A stretch of 32,846 nucleotides of DNA from Neobacillus fumarioli NBRC 102428 (GCF_001591485.1 NZ_BCUZ01000025.1:1-32846), one strand, 5' to 3'. Positions 18,294-26,915 are shown, counted from the stretch's first letter. A program made the numbers and translations. The notes: generated from the sequence alone by a model not told the origin.

Positions 18294-18592
18294 CGGAATA
18301 ACTTGCTAAAGAATCCTTTAGCTTTCTCCCCATGTTGGTCATCAATGTAGACCAATTCGAATACTTTTCCTTTAATGGAGACAATACCTTTTTCCACATC
18401 AAGGTTTTTCATTTGCAAATTTTGTCCTTTTATTGCCAGAAACCCCATCGATGTTTCCAATAAAAACTCCTCATTATCAAAACTTTCTACCTGTTTTACT
18501 CCCGTAATATCTAGAAGCTTGCGCCCTCTCATAATGACATCATGATCCGGAATGCTGCTTTTGGCTGGGCTATTGTCATAATATTGATTCAT
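18290..18592 (-). CDS. yabP: Spore coat assembly protein YabP
   Basis: This 100-residue protein of the YabP/YqfC family is made in the mother cell in B. subtilis, where yabP and yabQ form a sigma-E-driven pair. Family residues are visible in HDVIMRGRKLLDITGV and GIVSIKGKVFELVY. The ATG has GAGGG 7 nt upstream. In the 78-nt upstream gap I looked for a sigma-E promoter and found only a poor candidate, although TGTACA occurs twice 14 nt apart. The stop overlaps the yabQ start. Confidence 0.92.
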   Translation of the reverse strand: MNQYYDNSPAKSSIPDHDVIMRGRKLLDITGVKQVESFDNEEFLLETSMGFLAIKGQNLQMKNLDVEKGIVSIKGKVFELVYIDDQHGEKAKGFFSKLFR

Positions 18593-18670
18593 TATTCATC
18601 CCTCACAATCATTTGTACAACCCATTCTGTACATTTTTATGTAAGGGATGGAAAATTTAGAACCCGTCCA

Positions 18671-18946
18671 TTATGGTCGTGTTTCTTGCGAATTAGTCCG
18701 TTCCTCCTTAATAATCGTATACATCCCTGCAGCTTCCTCTTTCTTCGATGTTTCTTGAATGCGGTCAATTCTAACGATAAGAATTCGCTGGCCAAGACGG
18801 AGTCTAAGTTCGTCCCCCACTTTTACAGTTGAACTTGCTTTTGCTTCTTTCCCGTTAATTTCAATTCTGCCTTGATCGGATACTTCTTTTGCCAATGTCC
18901 TTCGTTTAATTAATCTTGATACTTTTAAAAACTTGTCTAAACGCAT
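18671..18946 (-). CDS. rqcP: RqcP, S4-domain ribosome quality-control factor
   Basis: RqcP (YabO) binds stalled 50S subunits and helps RqcH add C-terminal alanine tails to nascent chains; it is the relative of Hsp15. The 91-residue protein is an S4 RNA-binding domain in its first 60 residues (MRLDKFLKVSRLIKRRTLAK, then GRIEINGKEAKAS and VGDELRLRLGQR). The acidic, Lys-rich tail is slightly longer than in B. subtilis. The ATG has GGGGGAG 7 nt upstream. It follows yabN by 17 nt and precedes yabP. Confidence 0.96.
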   Translation of the reverse strand: MRLDKFLKVSRLIKRRTLAKEVSDQGRIEINGKEAKASSTVKVGDELRLRLGQRILIVRIDRIQETSKKEEAAGMYTIIKEERTNSQETRP

Positions 18947-18963
18947 AAAACATCTCCCCCTTA

Positions 18964-20433
18964 TTATAATCCCTTGGATTTAGCATCTTCCCAGTATACA
19001 TCAAGCTCTGAAAGTGTATGCTCTGCAAATGTCCTGCCGCTTTCTTTCACCTTTTCCTCTACATGTTGAAAACGTCGGATAAATTTTTGGTTTGTTGCAA
19101 ATAAAGCTTCCTCCGGGTTGATTTGTAAAAATCTTGCCACATTCACAAAGGCAAACAATAAATCCCCGAATTCTTGTTTGGCATGTAAGAGACCTTCTTC
19201 CGTGTCATCAAGTTCAGCAACAAATTCCTGCAGTTCTTCTTTCACTTTCTCCATTGCAGGCCCGATATCCTCCCAATCAAACCCTACCTTGGCTGCCTTC
19301 TTCTGCAATTCAAATGCCCTTAGTAAATTGGGCTGAGCCATAGATACACCATCCATTAACGACGCCGACTGGACACTTTCTTTCTCCTGTTGCTTAATTT
19401 CCTGCCAATTTTTCACGACTTCCTCTGCATTTTCCGCTTTTCCCGTTCCAAACACATGAGGATGTCTACGAATCATTTTGGCACAGAGCCCTTCGATTAT
19501 ATCATCAATAGAGAAATACCCTTCATCTTCCCCAATTTGCGCATGGAGCATCACCTGTAAGAGAACATCGCCTAGTTCTTCAATTAAATGATCAACATCC
19601 TCACTGTTAATCGCTTCAATTACTTCAAACGTTTCTTCAATTAGATATGTTTTTAACGATTCATGCGTTTGCTTAAGATCCCATGGACAGCCATTCGGTC
19701 CTCTTAAAATAGCAATAATATCGCGAAGTTTGCTGAAATTCTTCCACATAATGGCGTCGTCCTGTACGGGCGGTATGTAGACAGAAGTAAGATTATTAAT
19801 GGTTACACTGCGGTCTAGTTCGTATAATGGTACTTTTTCCATTGCTTCATTTTTGCTGCCGGCTGCTGTAACAATCCATACCTCATAGTCATCCGGGTAT
19901 TTCTCCATCAAAGTTAATTTCACATTGGAGGCAACAAATTGGTCATAGATCTGGCAAATAATCAAATGCTGATCCATTTGCAGCTGCCCTACATGAAGAT
20001 CCGTACCATCCAACAGCTGAAATCCCTCAATCGGATCAATTTTTAATGAAGTAAACAGGGCATCAATAAAGCTCCCGCCGCCGCCGATTACAATTTCGAC
20101 CTGTTCTTTTGGCCCTTGTTCCAATAATAGCTGTACGGTTTGCTCCGCCACTAAAGGATGACCCGGAACAGCGTAAATAACCGGCTGGGAGCGGGCTTGA
20201 TTCAATAATACCCTGGCAATTTCCTGATAAACTTCAGAAAATTGTTCATGCCTTTCATAAATATGATCAAACGATATATAACGGAAGCCTTCCTTTTCTA
20301 ATTCCTGTACAACTGGATGCTCTTTCGTCCGTAAAAAAACATGAGCTGATTTCAGCAATTTTCTATAAACGCCAAGGGGCAGCTGATCTAGATCCCCTGC
20401 TCCCAAACCCACTATTTCGATTTTATTTGTCAT
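18964..20433 (-). CDS. yabN: YabN: tetrapyrrole methylase-like plus MazG fusion
   Basis: The 489-residue protein has two domains. The N-terminal part (about 1-220) has the SAM-binding fold of the tetrapyrrole methylase family (IEIVGLGAGDLDQLPLG; YAVPGHPLVAE). Its substrate is unknown. The C-terminal part (about 230-485) is a MazG nucleoside triphosphate pyrophosphohydrolase, with GPNGCPWDLKQTHESL and the metal-binding EExxE (EETFE) and EExGD (EELGD) motifs. MazG enzymes remove aberrant nucleotides. The ATG overlaps the yabM stop as ATGA, and AAGGAG lies 11 nt upstream. The fusion is normal for Bacillus. Confidence 0.94.
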   Translation of the reverse strand: MTNKIEIVGLGAGDLDQLPLGVYRKLLKSAHVFLRTKEHPVVQELEKEGFRYISFDHIYERHEQFSEVYQEIARVLLNQARSQPVIYAVPGHPLVAEQTVQLLLEQGPKEQVEIVIGGGGSFIDALFTSLKIDPIEGFQLLDGTDLHVGQLQMDQHLIICQIYDQFVASNVKLTLMEKYPDDYEVWIVTAAGSKNEAMEKVPLYELDRSVTINNLTSVYIPPVQDDAIMWKNFSKLRDIIAILRGPNGCPWDLKQTHESLKTYLIEETFEVIEAINSEDVDHLIEELGDVLLQVMLHAQIGEDEGYFSIDDIIEGLCAKMIRRHPHVFGTGKAENAEEVVKNWQEIKQQEKESVQSASLMDGVSMAQPNLLRAFELQKKAAKVGFDWEDIGPAMEKVKEELQEFVAELDDTEEGLLHAKQEFGDLLFAFVNVARFLQINPEEALFATNQKFIRRFQHVEEKVKESGRTFAEHTLSELDVYWEDAKSKGL

Positions 20434-22034
20434 TCGTCATCTCGCTCCTTTCGCTTGATAAAGTAGATAATTTTACTTCCTAACGGAAATAAAGCCAGTT
20501 CTTCTACATCAAACACTCTTCCTTTTATAACAGCCCATAAAAATAAAATCCCGCCAAGCCCTACAGCACTTAATGCTTCCACTGCGGCTCTCAGCCGGGC
20601 CGAAACTAGGAGGTGCATAAGTGACTCGATAAGGTAAAGATATCCCTTTAAAAATACAACCATTACAAGTGCAGCTAAAATCGTAATGTTTAAAAAGCGC
20701 AGGGAAATGTTCACAATCCTTTTTAAACGAATAAACAGAAAAACAGACACTGCAAATAGCGCCAGAAGAGAAGAAACAGCGGCTCCCATCATTCCCAGCA
20801 CCGGGATCAGAACCATATTAAACATATACTTTATCGGAAAAACGGATACGGCCGCGAGCGCTGGTGCCGTCAGATTCCCTAACCCCTGCATAATACCTGT
20901 TACAGCGGCAATAAGGGATGTAAACAATATAACAAAACTAAGGACACCCAAAACATCAGACCCTGAGGCATCTTTAAACAACATAATGTTAGTTGGGGTA
21001 ATCACTGCCCATAGTCCAGCGGAGGCGCCAATCCCAATGACGATACTGACCTTTAAAGCAGATTGGATTTTTTGCTGTAATAACTCCCGTCTTGCCGAAA
21101 GTCTTTCTCGGGTAATCAACGGAACAAGCGATAACGATATCGAGGCCGCTGCTACAGTCCCCAATTGAATGAGCGGCTGTCCGCGGTCATAGATTCCCTT
21201 AAGACTTTTGGCCAGTTCCTTGTCAATACCACTTTCCGTCAGTAACGAATAAAGATTTAATGAATCGGCTAATTGCATAAAAACCATCAGCATGCCGCTC
21301 AAGGCAATCGTAAATCCCTGAAAGGTCAGCTCCTTCACCAACTGCTTGACATCTGGCAGATTCCTTTTGATCATTCCTTTTTCCGGGGCAATTACTTTCC
21401 ATTCTTTACGTTTCCATAAAAACGTAAACAAAATGACAAATGAGACAATACTTCCGGTAATCGACCCGAACATTGCCCCGCCGCCTGTAATATACAAAGA
21501 AAAACCTTTTTGCATAAACAGATAGGCCAAAATCATAATGGTTAATACTCGTATACTTTGTTCGCCTACTTGGGATAATGCAGTAGGGATCATATCACCC
21601 GTGCCTTGATAATATCCCCTTAATACGGAAATCACAGGTGATGTTAAAAATACAAACGAAACCACTTTTATGATCACCGACAGATGACGATCCCCCATGA
21701 ATTGCGCTAGCGGGCCCGCACTACAATAAAGTAACGTAAAGCAAATAAGACCAAATAACTGTAAATAAAGAAATGAAACAAAAAGCAGTAAACGAGACTT
21801 TTCCTTTTGTTCAGCGTACAGCTTGGAAATCACCACTGGAAAACCTGTTGTCGAAAAGGCAACAGCAATGGCGTAAAACGGATATACTTGCTGGTATATG
21901 TAAAAGCCGGTATCTCCGACAATATTCTGAAAAGGTATACGATAAAAGGCACTTAATACTTTTGTTACCAAACCGGCAATGGCCAAAATCATAGCCCCTT
22001 TAAATAAAGCCTTAGACGGATTCACATGCTCCAT
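20430..22034 (-). CDS. yabM: MOP/MATE-superfamily flippase-like membrane protein YabM
   Basis: The 534-residue integral membrane protein has about 14 hydrophobic helices. It belongs to the polysaccharide-export/MVF branch of the MOP superfamily, with SpoVB and MurJ-like lipid-II flippases as relatives. Family features are the amphipathic opening (GAMILAIAGLVTKVLSAFYR) and the repeated paired-helix pattern, including SVLRGYYQGTGDMIPTALSQ around residue 115-135. The substrate is unknown. By position it is yabM, not the separate spoVB gene, although it may be annotated as SpoVB-like. The ATG has AGGTGA 4 nt upstream. Its stop overlaps the start of yabN. Confidence 0.9.
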   Translation of the reverse strand: MEHVNPSKALFKGAMILAIAGLVTKVLSAFYRIPFQNIVGDTGFYIYQQVYPFYAIAVAFSTTGFPVVISKLYAEQKEKSRLLLFVSFLYLQLFGLICFTLLYCSAGPLAQFMGDRHLSVIIKVVSFVFLTSPVISVLRGYYQGTGDMIPTALSQVGEQSIRVLTIMILAYLFMQKGFSLYITGGGAMFGSITGSIVSFVILFTFLWKRKEWKVIAPEKGMIKRNLPDVKQLVKELTFQGFTIALSGMLMVFMQLADSLNLYSLLTESGIDKELAKSLKGIYDRGQPLIQLGTVAAASISLSLVPLITRERLSARRELLQQKIQSALKVSIVIGIGASAGLWAVITPTNIMLFKDASGSDVLGVLSFVILFTSLIAAVTGIMQGLGNLTAPALAAVSVFPIKYMFNMVLIPVLGMMGAAVSSLLALFAVSVFLFIRLKRIVNISLRFLNITILAALVMVVFLKGYLYLIESLMHLLVSARLRAAVEALSAVGLGGILFLWAVIKGRVFDVEELALFPLGSKIIYFIKRKERDDE

Positions 22035-22066
22035 ATGTTCACCTGCTGATAAAAATACTCTACCGT

Positions 22067-22075
22067 ATTATAACA
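22067..22075 (-). promoter_or_regulatory. Extended -10 promoter of yabM
   Basis: TGTTATAAT on the minus strand is a perfect extended -10 (TGnTATAAT). There is no recognisable -35 17-18 bp upstream, as is common with this promoter type. It lies between the spoVT terminator and yabM. Confidence 0.6.
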
Positions 22076-22129
22076 TATAAATACTGAAGCTCCTTGGCCT
22101 GCACTTTCGCTACCCAAAATAATCTGGAA

Positions 22130-22158
22130 ATAGAAAAAGGCAGCCATAGCTGCCTTTT
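22130..22158 (-). terminator. Terminator overlapping the spoVT stop codon
   Basis: A 10-bp stem AAAAGGCAGC/GCTGCCTTTT (22135-22144 with 22149-22158, loop CATA on the plus strand) runs on the minus strand into TTTTTCTATTT. Its first bases are the last bases of the spoVT stop codon. Confidence 0.9.
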
Positions 22159-22693
22159 ATTGTTCCATCTGCCGTGCTAAAAAGCCGGCTGCTGTTTCAA
22201 CTGCCTTTTGTTCTACTTCGCCTAGTGTGCCTTCTTTGGAATAAATAATAACGGCGCCAATTGGATCTCCATTTGCAATAATCGGACCAATTGTATAGGA
22301 TGATACTGTTTCTTCATTGCCATCAGCAAGAGCAACATCTCCTTGCTGTGTAACGAGGACAGAATTTCGATCCTCCATTGTTTTCTCGACTAAATCGCTA
22401 ATACTTTTATTTAAATAATCTTTTTTAGATCCCCCTGCTACTGCGATAAAAGCATCGCGGTCACAGATCAAAACAGGATTACCGAGGCTGTCAAATAGGG
22501 CTTCCGCATACTCCTTGGCAAAATCGCTTAACTCGCTGATCGGTGAATACTTCTTTAAAATCACTTCACCATCCCGGTCAACGAAAATCTCTAACGGATC
22601 CCCTTCGCGGATACGTAAAGTCCTCCGTATTTCTTTGGGGATGACGACACGACCCAAATCATCGATTCGACGAACTATTCCAGTTGCTTTCAT
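22157..22693 (-). CDS. spoVT: Forespore transcription regulator SpoVT
   Basis: SpoVT tunes sigma-G-dependent genes late in the forespore. The 178-residue protein has an N-terminal AbrB-like swapped-hairpin DNA-binding domain (1-50: MKATGIVRRIDDLGRVVIPK, then EIRRTLRIREGDPLEIF). A C-terminal GAF-like domain follows (about 58-178), ending ETAAGFLARQMEQ. I chose the ATG at 22693, which has GAGG 8 nt upstream and gives the conserved N-terminus. The in-frame extension to 22777 is not family sequence. B. subtilis spoVT is transcribed by sigma-G; a matching promoter lies about 205 bp upstream. A terminator follows. Confidence 0.97.
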   Translation of the reverse strand: MKATGIVRRIDDLGRVVIPKEIRRTLRIREGDPLEIFVDRDGEVILKKYSPISELSDFAKEYAEALFDSLGNPVLICDRDAFIAVAGGSKKDYLNKSISDLVEKTMEDRNSVLVTQQGDVALADGNEETVSSYTIGPIIANGDPIGAVIIYSKEGTLGEVEQKAVETAAGFLARQMEQ

Positions 22694-23006
22694 CCATGTT
22701 GCCTCACTTTCATCTGATGATTGTTGAACTTGGCAAATAGAATTGCGGCGGCACCTTAATAACTCCCGGTAAATCATTCCTCATGACCAAAATACCTTTC
22801 TTTAGAAAGAAGATAATTTAATGCCAGAGTTGGGTTACTTAAAGGCCTGGATCATTATCGTTTTAAGATAAAAATCCTTATTTGCCAACTTTGAACTTAG
22901 TATCTTTCATCTGGTAAGTTCTATTCACAATTTTTTCACATATACAGGAAATGTTGCCTTTTACACACGATTTCCTATGGAAAGCAGGCAAATGGATGGA
23001 TTTTCA
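22694..23006 (-). other. Gene-free leader between mfd and spoVT
   Basis: This 313-nt stretch holds no reading frame I can support. It contains the sigma-G-type promoter of spoVT (22898-22927), a small hairpin CTTTC-TAAA-GAAAG on the minus strand near 22809-22796, and a 10-nt direct repeat CAGATGAAAG (minus strand, 22913-22904 and 22716-22707). The first copy abuts the -10 and the second is just before the spoVT ribosome-binding site. No strong terminator follows mfd. Confidence 0.6.
22898..22927 (-). promoter_or_regulatory. Sigma-G-type promoter of spoVT
   Basis: TGAATA (22927-22922) and GATACTA (22904-22898), 17 bp apart, fit the sigma-G pattern (TGAATA, 17-18 bp, CATACTA) with one mismatch. 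The implied 5' leader is about 200 nt, which is unusually long. Confidence 0.55.
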
Positions 23007-26000
23007 TTACGTAACGGAGTTTTCTTGTTCCCTTTTAGCTAAAGGAATACCTTTGATCATTTCAAACACGATTTGAAGCCATTGGGCTGTGTTAAAGTCT
23101 GTGACTTTAATGACAATCTTCAGCTTCTTTCCTTCCATTCCCGGTGTAACCGCTCTGCCATATTTGCTGCCCAAATGGAAAAGCTTGCTGCCGTCAAGTG
23201 TGTTCGTCACCTGTTCATTAAGCAGAATGGTAACTTCTTGCTTTAACTGTTTGATCGATTCCACACCATTTTCAAGGGCATACACCTTCATTTCTGCCAC
23301 TTGGAAGAGATAAGAAACTTCATCAGGATATTCACCAAAACGGTCGATTATTTCTGTTTGCAGCTCTTCGATATCTTCAAGGGATTCTACAGCTCTGAAC
23401 CGTTTATACATTTCAATTTTTTGATTGCCATCCTTTATATAGCAATCTGGAATATAGGCATCAATCTCTAGGTCTATTTCAACAGTTGGTTTTTTCTCCC
23501 CGGCCACATCACCTTTTTTCTCCTCAATCGCTTCTTTTAACATTTGCGAATAAAGATCAAAACCGACAGAGTCAATAAAGCCATGCTGCTGTGAGCCTAA
23601 TAAATTACCGGCGCCCCTGATGGCCAAATCGCGCATCGCAATTTTAAATCCTGAACCTAATTCTGTAAACTCTTTAATGGCTTGAAGACGTTTTTCTGCA
23701 ACTTCTGTTAACACTTTATCTTTTCGATACGTAAAGTAAGCATACGCCACCCGATTGGATCTTCCTACACGGCCACGCAGCTGATAAAGCTGAGACAGCC
23801 CCATACGGTCTGCATCATATACAATCAAGGTATTGACATTCGGAATGTCGACTCCAGTTTCAATTATGGTGGTGCTTACCAAAACATCAAATTCCCCTGC
23901 CAGAAAACTAATCATCACGGATTCTAATTCATTTTCTGACATTTGCCCATGAGCATAAGTAACCCGGGCATCGGGAACAAGCAGCGAAATTTCTTCTGCT
24001 TTCCGTTCGATGTCTTCCACCCTGTTATATAAAAAGTAAACTTGTCCGTTGCGGGCCAATTCTCGTTCAATCGCTTCTCTTACTAAAGATCCGTTATATT
24101 CCATTACATAAGTTTGTACCGGAAAGCGATTTTCCGGCGGTGTTTCAATAACGGATAAATCTCGGACACCCAGCATAGACATATGCAATGTTCTTGGAAT
24201 TGGCGTCGCCGTCAGCGTCAGGACATCGACATTGGTTTTCAACCGCTTAATCTTTTCCTTATGCGTTACTCCAAACCGCTGCTCTTCATCGATAATCAAG
24301 AGTCCTAAATCATGATAGACAATATCCTTTGAAAGAAGACGATGAGTCCCAACTACGATATCGATCGTTCCTGCTTTTAACCCTTTAATGGTTTCCGTTT
24401 GCTCTTTTTTAGTACGAAAGCGGCTTAACAAGCCAATATTAATGGGGTAATCTTGAAACCTTTCCCGTAAAGTTTCAAAATGCTGCTGAGCTAAAATGGT
24501 TGTCGGGACTAAAAAGGCCACTTGCTTACCATCCGTAATCGCTTTAAACGCCGCCCTGATGGCTACTTCTGTTTTTCCATAACCAACATCTCCACACAGA
24601 AGCCGGTCCATCGGCCGCGGCCTTTCCATATCCTTTTTAATCTCACGAATCGAACGCAGCTGATCCTCCGTTTCCTGATAAGCAAATGACGCTTCAAATT
24701 CCCGCTGCAAATCTCCGTCAGGTGAGAAGGCATAGCCCACAGCTGCTTCCCGTTCAGCATATAATTTGATTAAATCATCAGCGATATCTTCAACAGAGGA
24801 TTGTACTTTCTTCTTGACCTTTTTCCAGTCACTGCCGCCAAGTTTATAAATCTTTGGCTCTTTTCCTTCGGAGCCGACATACTTTTGCACCAGATTAATT
24901 TGCTCCACCGGAACATATAATTTATCTGTCCCTTGGTAACGGATATGGAGATAATCCTTATGAACTCCGTTAATCACCAGAGTCTCAATACCTAAATATT
25001 TTCCGATACCGTGATTAACATGTACAACATAATCACCGATTTTAAGTTCTGAGTAGCTTTTAATTCTTTCAGCATTTGATAGTTTTTGTCGGCTGACAGA
25101 TCTTTTAGCACGTTTATTGAATAGTTCTTCCTCGGTGATCACTGCAATCTTTTGAATCGGCAATTCAAAACCGGTATTTAAGCTGCCCTTCATCACCTGC
25201 ACTTTACCAGGCAAGAGCTCCTGGTCATCCGAGACTCGTGCTTCAATTTCATAATCCTCCAACACGCGCTCAAGCTTTTTGACCCGTTCGTCATCCGGTC
25301 CTAAAAATAAAATAGAATAATGGCTTTTTTTCCATCTATCAATTTCAGCCTTCAGCAAATGCATCTGACCATGGAAATTCTGCATCTGCTTGCAGGAAAT
25401 ATTCATAATATTTTGCGGGCTGGTATTGGCTACATGTCTTAAAAACAAAGATAAATAGATAATCGAAAATTCCTTAGTATGAAGGAGTACCTGCAAATCA
25501 TGAGAAATCTGCAGATCATGAATAATCTCTCCTTCACTAAGCATGGATGTATACCAATCCGCCTCTTCTTTAATAAGCGACTCATTCATCTCCTGCACAC
25601 GGCTGATTTCGTCAATGACAACCAATCCATTAGCCGGAAGATAGTCTAGTAAACTAGCAGGCTTCTCGTATGCTAGCGAAAGGTATTTAAATATGTGGTC
25701 GGGCCTTTGACCATTTTTTAATTGTTCGAGCTCAAAACTGATTTTTTGGGAAAGTTGTAATTTGGCTTTTTCATCTTTTAATTTCTTTAAACTGGCCGCC
25801 AAGCCCTCCTCCAGCCTGTCAATAATCAAGCTGTTATGATGGGAATTAAGCAGCACCTCTGTCGCCGGGCCAATAGAAATTTCCGTTAACTTTTCTTTAG
25901 AACGCTGATCTTCAAGGGAGAAGTAACGAATCGATTCAATCTCTGTATCAAATAATTCAATCCGAAGCGGATTTACTTCTGTCAATGGATAAATATCAAT

Positions 26001-26540
26001 AATACCGCCTCTTACACTGAACTCCCCTGGTGTTGTGACCATCTCTTTCCGTACATATCCCATCTCGACGAATAAATTTAATGTCCGGTCCAGTTCTAAT
26101 TCTTTTCCTATTTTTAAAACAAGCTGATGTTCCTTCCATAACGATTTCGGAGGAAGAATCTTTTTCAATCCCGCCGCCGGGACAATGATGATGCCTTTTG
26201 ATTGTTTACACCAATAATTTAAAGCCTCTATTCGCTGGGCCTTTAATTCCGGACTGGCAATACTTAATTCAGCGGCAATCAATTCATTTGCCGGAAACAA
26301 ATAAACTTCTTGATCGCTTACTAGATTGACAAGATCATCATACAGTTTCTGCGCTTGTAAAAGATTATGGGTGACAAGCATAATCGGCCGTTTCATTTGC
26401 TCATAGATAGCTGCTGTCAGAACTGTTTTTGAAGAGCCTGAAAGACCTGCAATCAATTGTTCTCGTAATCCTTCTTCAATCCCGGAAATAACTAAATGGA
26501 CATCTTCCTGTTTAAGAAATAGCGATTTTAATTCTTTCAA
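23007..26540 (-). CDS. mfd: Transcription-repair coupling factor Mfd
   Basis: Mfd removes RNA polymerase stalled at DNA lesions and recruits UvrA. The 1177-residue protein has the full domain set. UvrB-homology modules come first (about 1-340), then the CarD-like RNA-polymerase-interaction domain (YSELKIGDYVVHVNHGIGKY, about 490-550). The RecG-like translocase follows, with Walker A GDVGYGKTE, the DEEQ box in LLIIDEEQRFG and LTATPIPRTL. The C-terminal TRCF domain completes it. The length equals that of B. subtilis Mfd as I remember it. The start is TTG at 26540 with overlapping AGGAGGAGG upstream. A terminator after fin leaves no obvious promoter for mfd in the 83-nt gap, so it may depend on read-through. 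Confidence 0.98.
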   Translation of the reverse strand: MKELKSLFLKQEDVHLVISGIEEGLREQLIAGLSGSSKTVLTAAIYEQMKRPIMLVTHNLLQAQKLYDDLVNLVSDQEVYLFPANELIAAELSIASPELKAQRIEALNYWCKQSKGIIIVPAAGLKKILPPKSLWKEHQLVLKIGKELELDRTLNLFVEMGYVRKEMVTTPGEFSVRGGIIDIYPLTEVNPLRIELFDTEIESIRYFSLEDQRSKEKLTEISIGPATEVLLNSHHNSLIIDRLEEGLAASLKKLKDEKAKLQLSQKISFELEQLKNGQRPDHIFKYLSLAYEKPASLLDYLPANGLVVIDEISRVQEMNESLIKEEADWYTSMLSEGEIIHDLQISHDLQVLLHTKEFSIIYLSLFLRHVANTSPQNIMNISCKQMQNFHGQMHLLKAEIDRWKKSHYSILFLGPDDERVKKLERVLEDYEIEARVSDDQELLPGKVQVMKGSLNTGFELPIQKIAVITEEELFNKRAKRSVSRQKLSNAERIKSYSELKIGDYVVHVNHGIGKYLGIETLVINGVHKDYLHIRYQGTDKLYVPVEQINLVQKYVGSEGKEPKIYKLGGSDWKKVKKKVQSSVEDIADDLIKLYAEREAAVGYAFSPDGDLQREFEASFAYQETEDQLRSIREIKKDMERPRPMDRLLCGDVGYGKTEVAIRAAFKAITDGKQVAFLVPTTILAQQHFETLRERFQDYPINIGLLSRFRTKKEQTETIKGLKAGTIDIVVGTHRLLSKDIVYHDLGLLIIDEEQRFGVTHKEKIKRLKTNVDVLTLTATPIPRTLHMSMLGVRDLSVIETPPENRFPVQTYVMEYNGSLVREAIERELARNGQVYFLYNRVEDIERKAEEISLLVPDARVTYAHGQMSENELESVMISFLAGEFDVLVSTTIIETGVDIPNVNTLIVYDADRMGLSQLYQLRGRVGRSNRVAYAYFTYRKDKVLTEVAEKRLQAIKEFTELGSGFKIAMRDLAIRGAGNLLGSQQHGFIDSVGFDLYSQMLKEAIEEKKGDVAGEKKPTVEIDLEIDAYIPDCYIKDGNQKIEMYKRFRAVESLEDIEELQTEIIDRFGEYPDEVSYLFQVAEMKVYALENGVESIKQLKQEVTILLNEQVTNTLDGSKLFHLGSKYGRAVTPGMEGKKLKIVIKVTDFNTAQWLQIVFEMIKGIPLAKREQENSVT

Positions 26541-26589
26541 ACAGCCTCCTCCTCTCCTGTTGCTGACAATTTCACAGAAAATAGAAATA

Positions 26590-26618
26590 GAAAAATGCTT
26601 TGGAAGTCAGTCCAAAGC
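26590..26618 (-). terminator. Terminator of fin
   Basis: An 8-bp stem GCTTTGGA/TCCAAAGC (26597-26604 with 26611-26618) is followed on the minus strand by ATTTTTC. It starts 6 nt past the fin stop codon. Confidence 0.88.
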
Positions 26619-26623
26619 TCAAT

Positions 26624-26854
26624 TTAGTGAATAAGATAATCGTATTGATGGTAATCAGGATTCCGTTCTAAGCTTTCCTGACAGTCTTCACAAATGGCTG
26701 TGATATGAATATCACCTGACAAATCATATGATACCATTTCCTGCCGTTCCTGTTCTGTTAATTTGTGAAGGCCCAAGGCTTCTGAATGTATCGATGTATT
26801 CGTAATGGTACCAAGTTTTGTCCCGCAATGCCGGCAATGGTAATGGATGGCCAC
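26624..26854 (-). CDS. fin: Anti-sigma-F factor Fin
   Basis: Fin (YabK) is a small forespore protein that inhibits sigma-F-directed transcription and helps the switch to sigma-G. The 76-residue product has the two cysteine pairs of its zinc site: C7/C10 (CRHC) and C55/C58 (CEDC). The length is the same as in B. subtilis. The start is GTG at 26854 with AGGAGGG 6 nt upstream; there is no nearby ATG in frame. The gene has a very good sigma-G-type promoter and its own terminator. The ribosome-binding site is predicted to be hidden in RNA read through from pth. Confidence 0.95.
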   Translation of the reverse strand: MAIHYHCRHCGTKLGTITNTSIHSEALGLHKLTEQERQEMVSYDLSGDIHITAICEDCQESLERNPDYHQYDYLIH

Positions 26855-26858
26855 GCCT

Positions 26859-26908
26859 GTCCCTCCTAACCTAAGTTTCAGTATTAGTATGAACTTGAAT
26901 GGAGGAAC
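26859..26908 (-). promoter_or_regulatory. Hairpin hiding the fin Shine-Dalgarno in read-through RNA
   Basis: On the minus strand GTTCCTCC (26908-26901) can pair with GGAGGGAC (26866-26859) over 8 bp with one G-U. An inner 5-bp AAGTT/AACTT pair (26896-26892 with 26877-26873) extends the fold. The 3' arm is the fin ribosome-binding site; the 5' arm lies between the -35 and -10 of the fin promoter. Confidence 0.55.
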
Positions 26909-26915
26909 TTATTCA
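26885..26915 (-). promoter_or_regulatory. Sigma-G-type promoter of fin
   Basis: TGAATA (26915-26910) and CATACTA (26891-26885), 18 bp apart, match the sigma-G consensus at every position. The predicted start is near 26878, about 24 nt before the GTG. B. subtilis fin is expressed in the forespore under sigma-F and sigma-G. A possible sigma-F element further upstream (TCATA, then GGCAAAGA after 15 bp) is weak. Confidence 0.75.

Noticed and set aside
18593-18670. Sigma-E promoter for yabP-yabQ
   Set aside because: The best candidate (TAAATTT then CATAAAAA) has several mismatches and a spacer of about 11 bp, too short for sigma-E.
22681-22995. Long-range pairing of the spoVT Shine-Dalgarno with CCATTTGCCT after mfd
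   Set aside because: The pairing spans about 290 nt with a bulge, and another GGCAACAT copy nearby competes; too likely to be chance.
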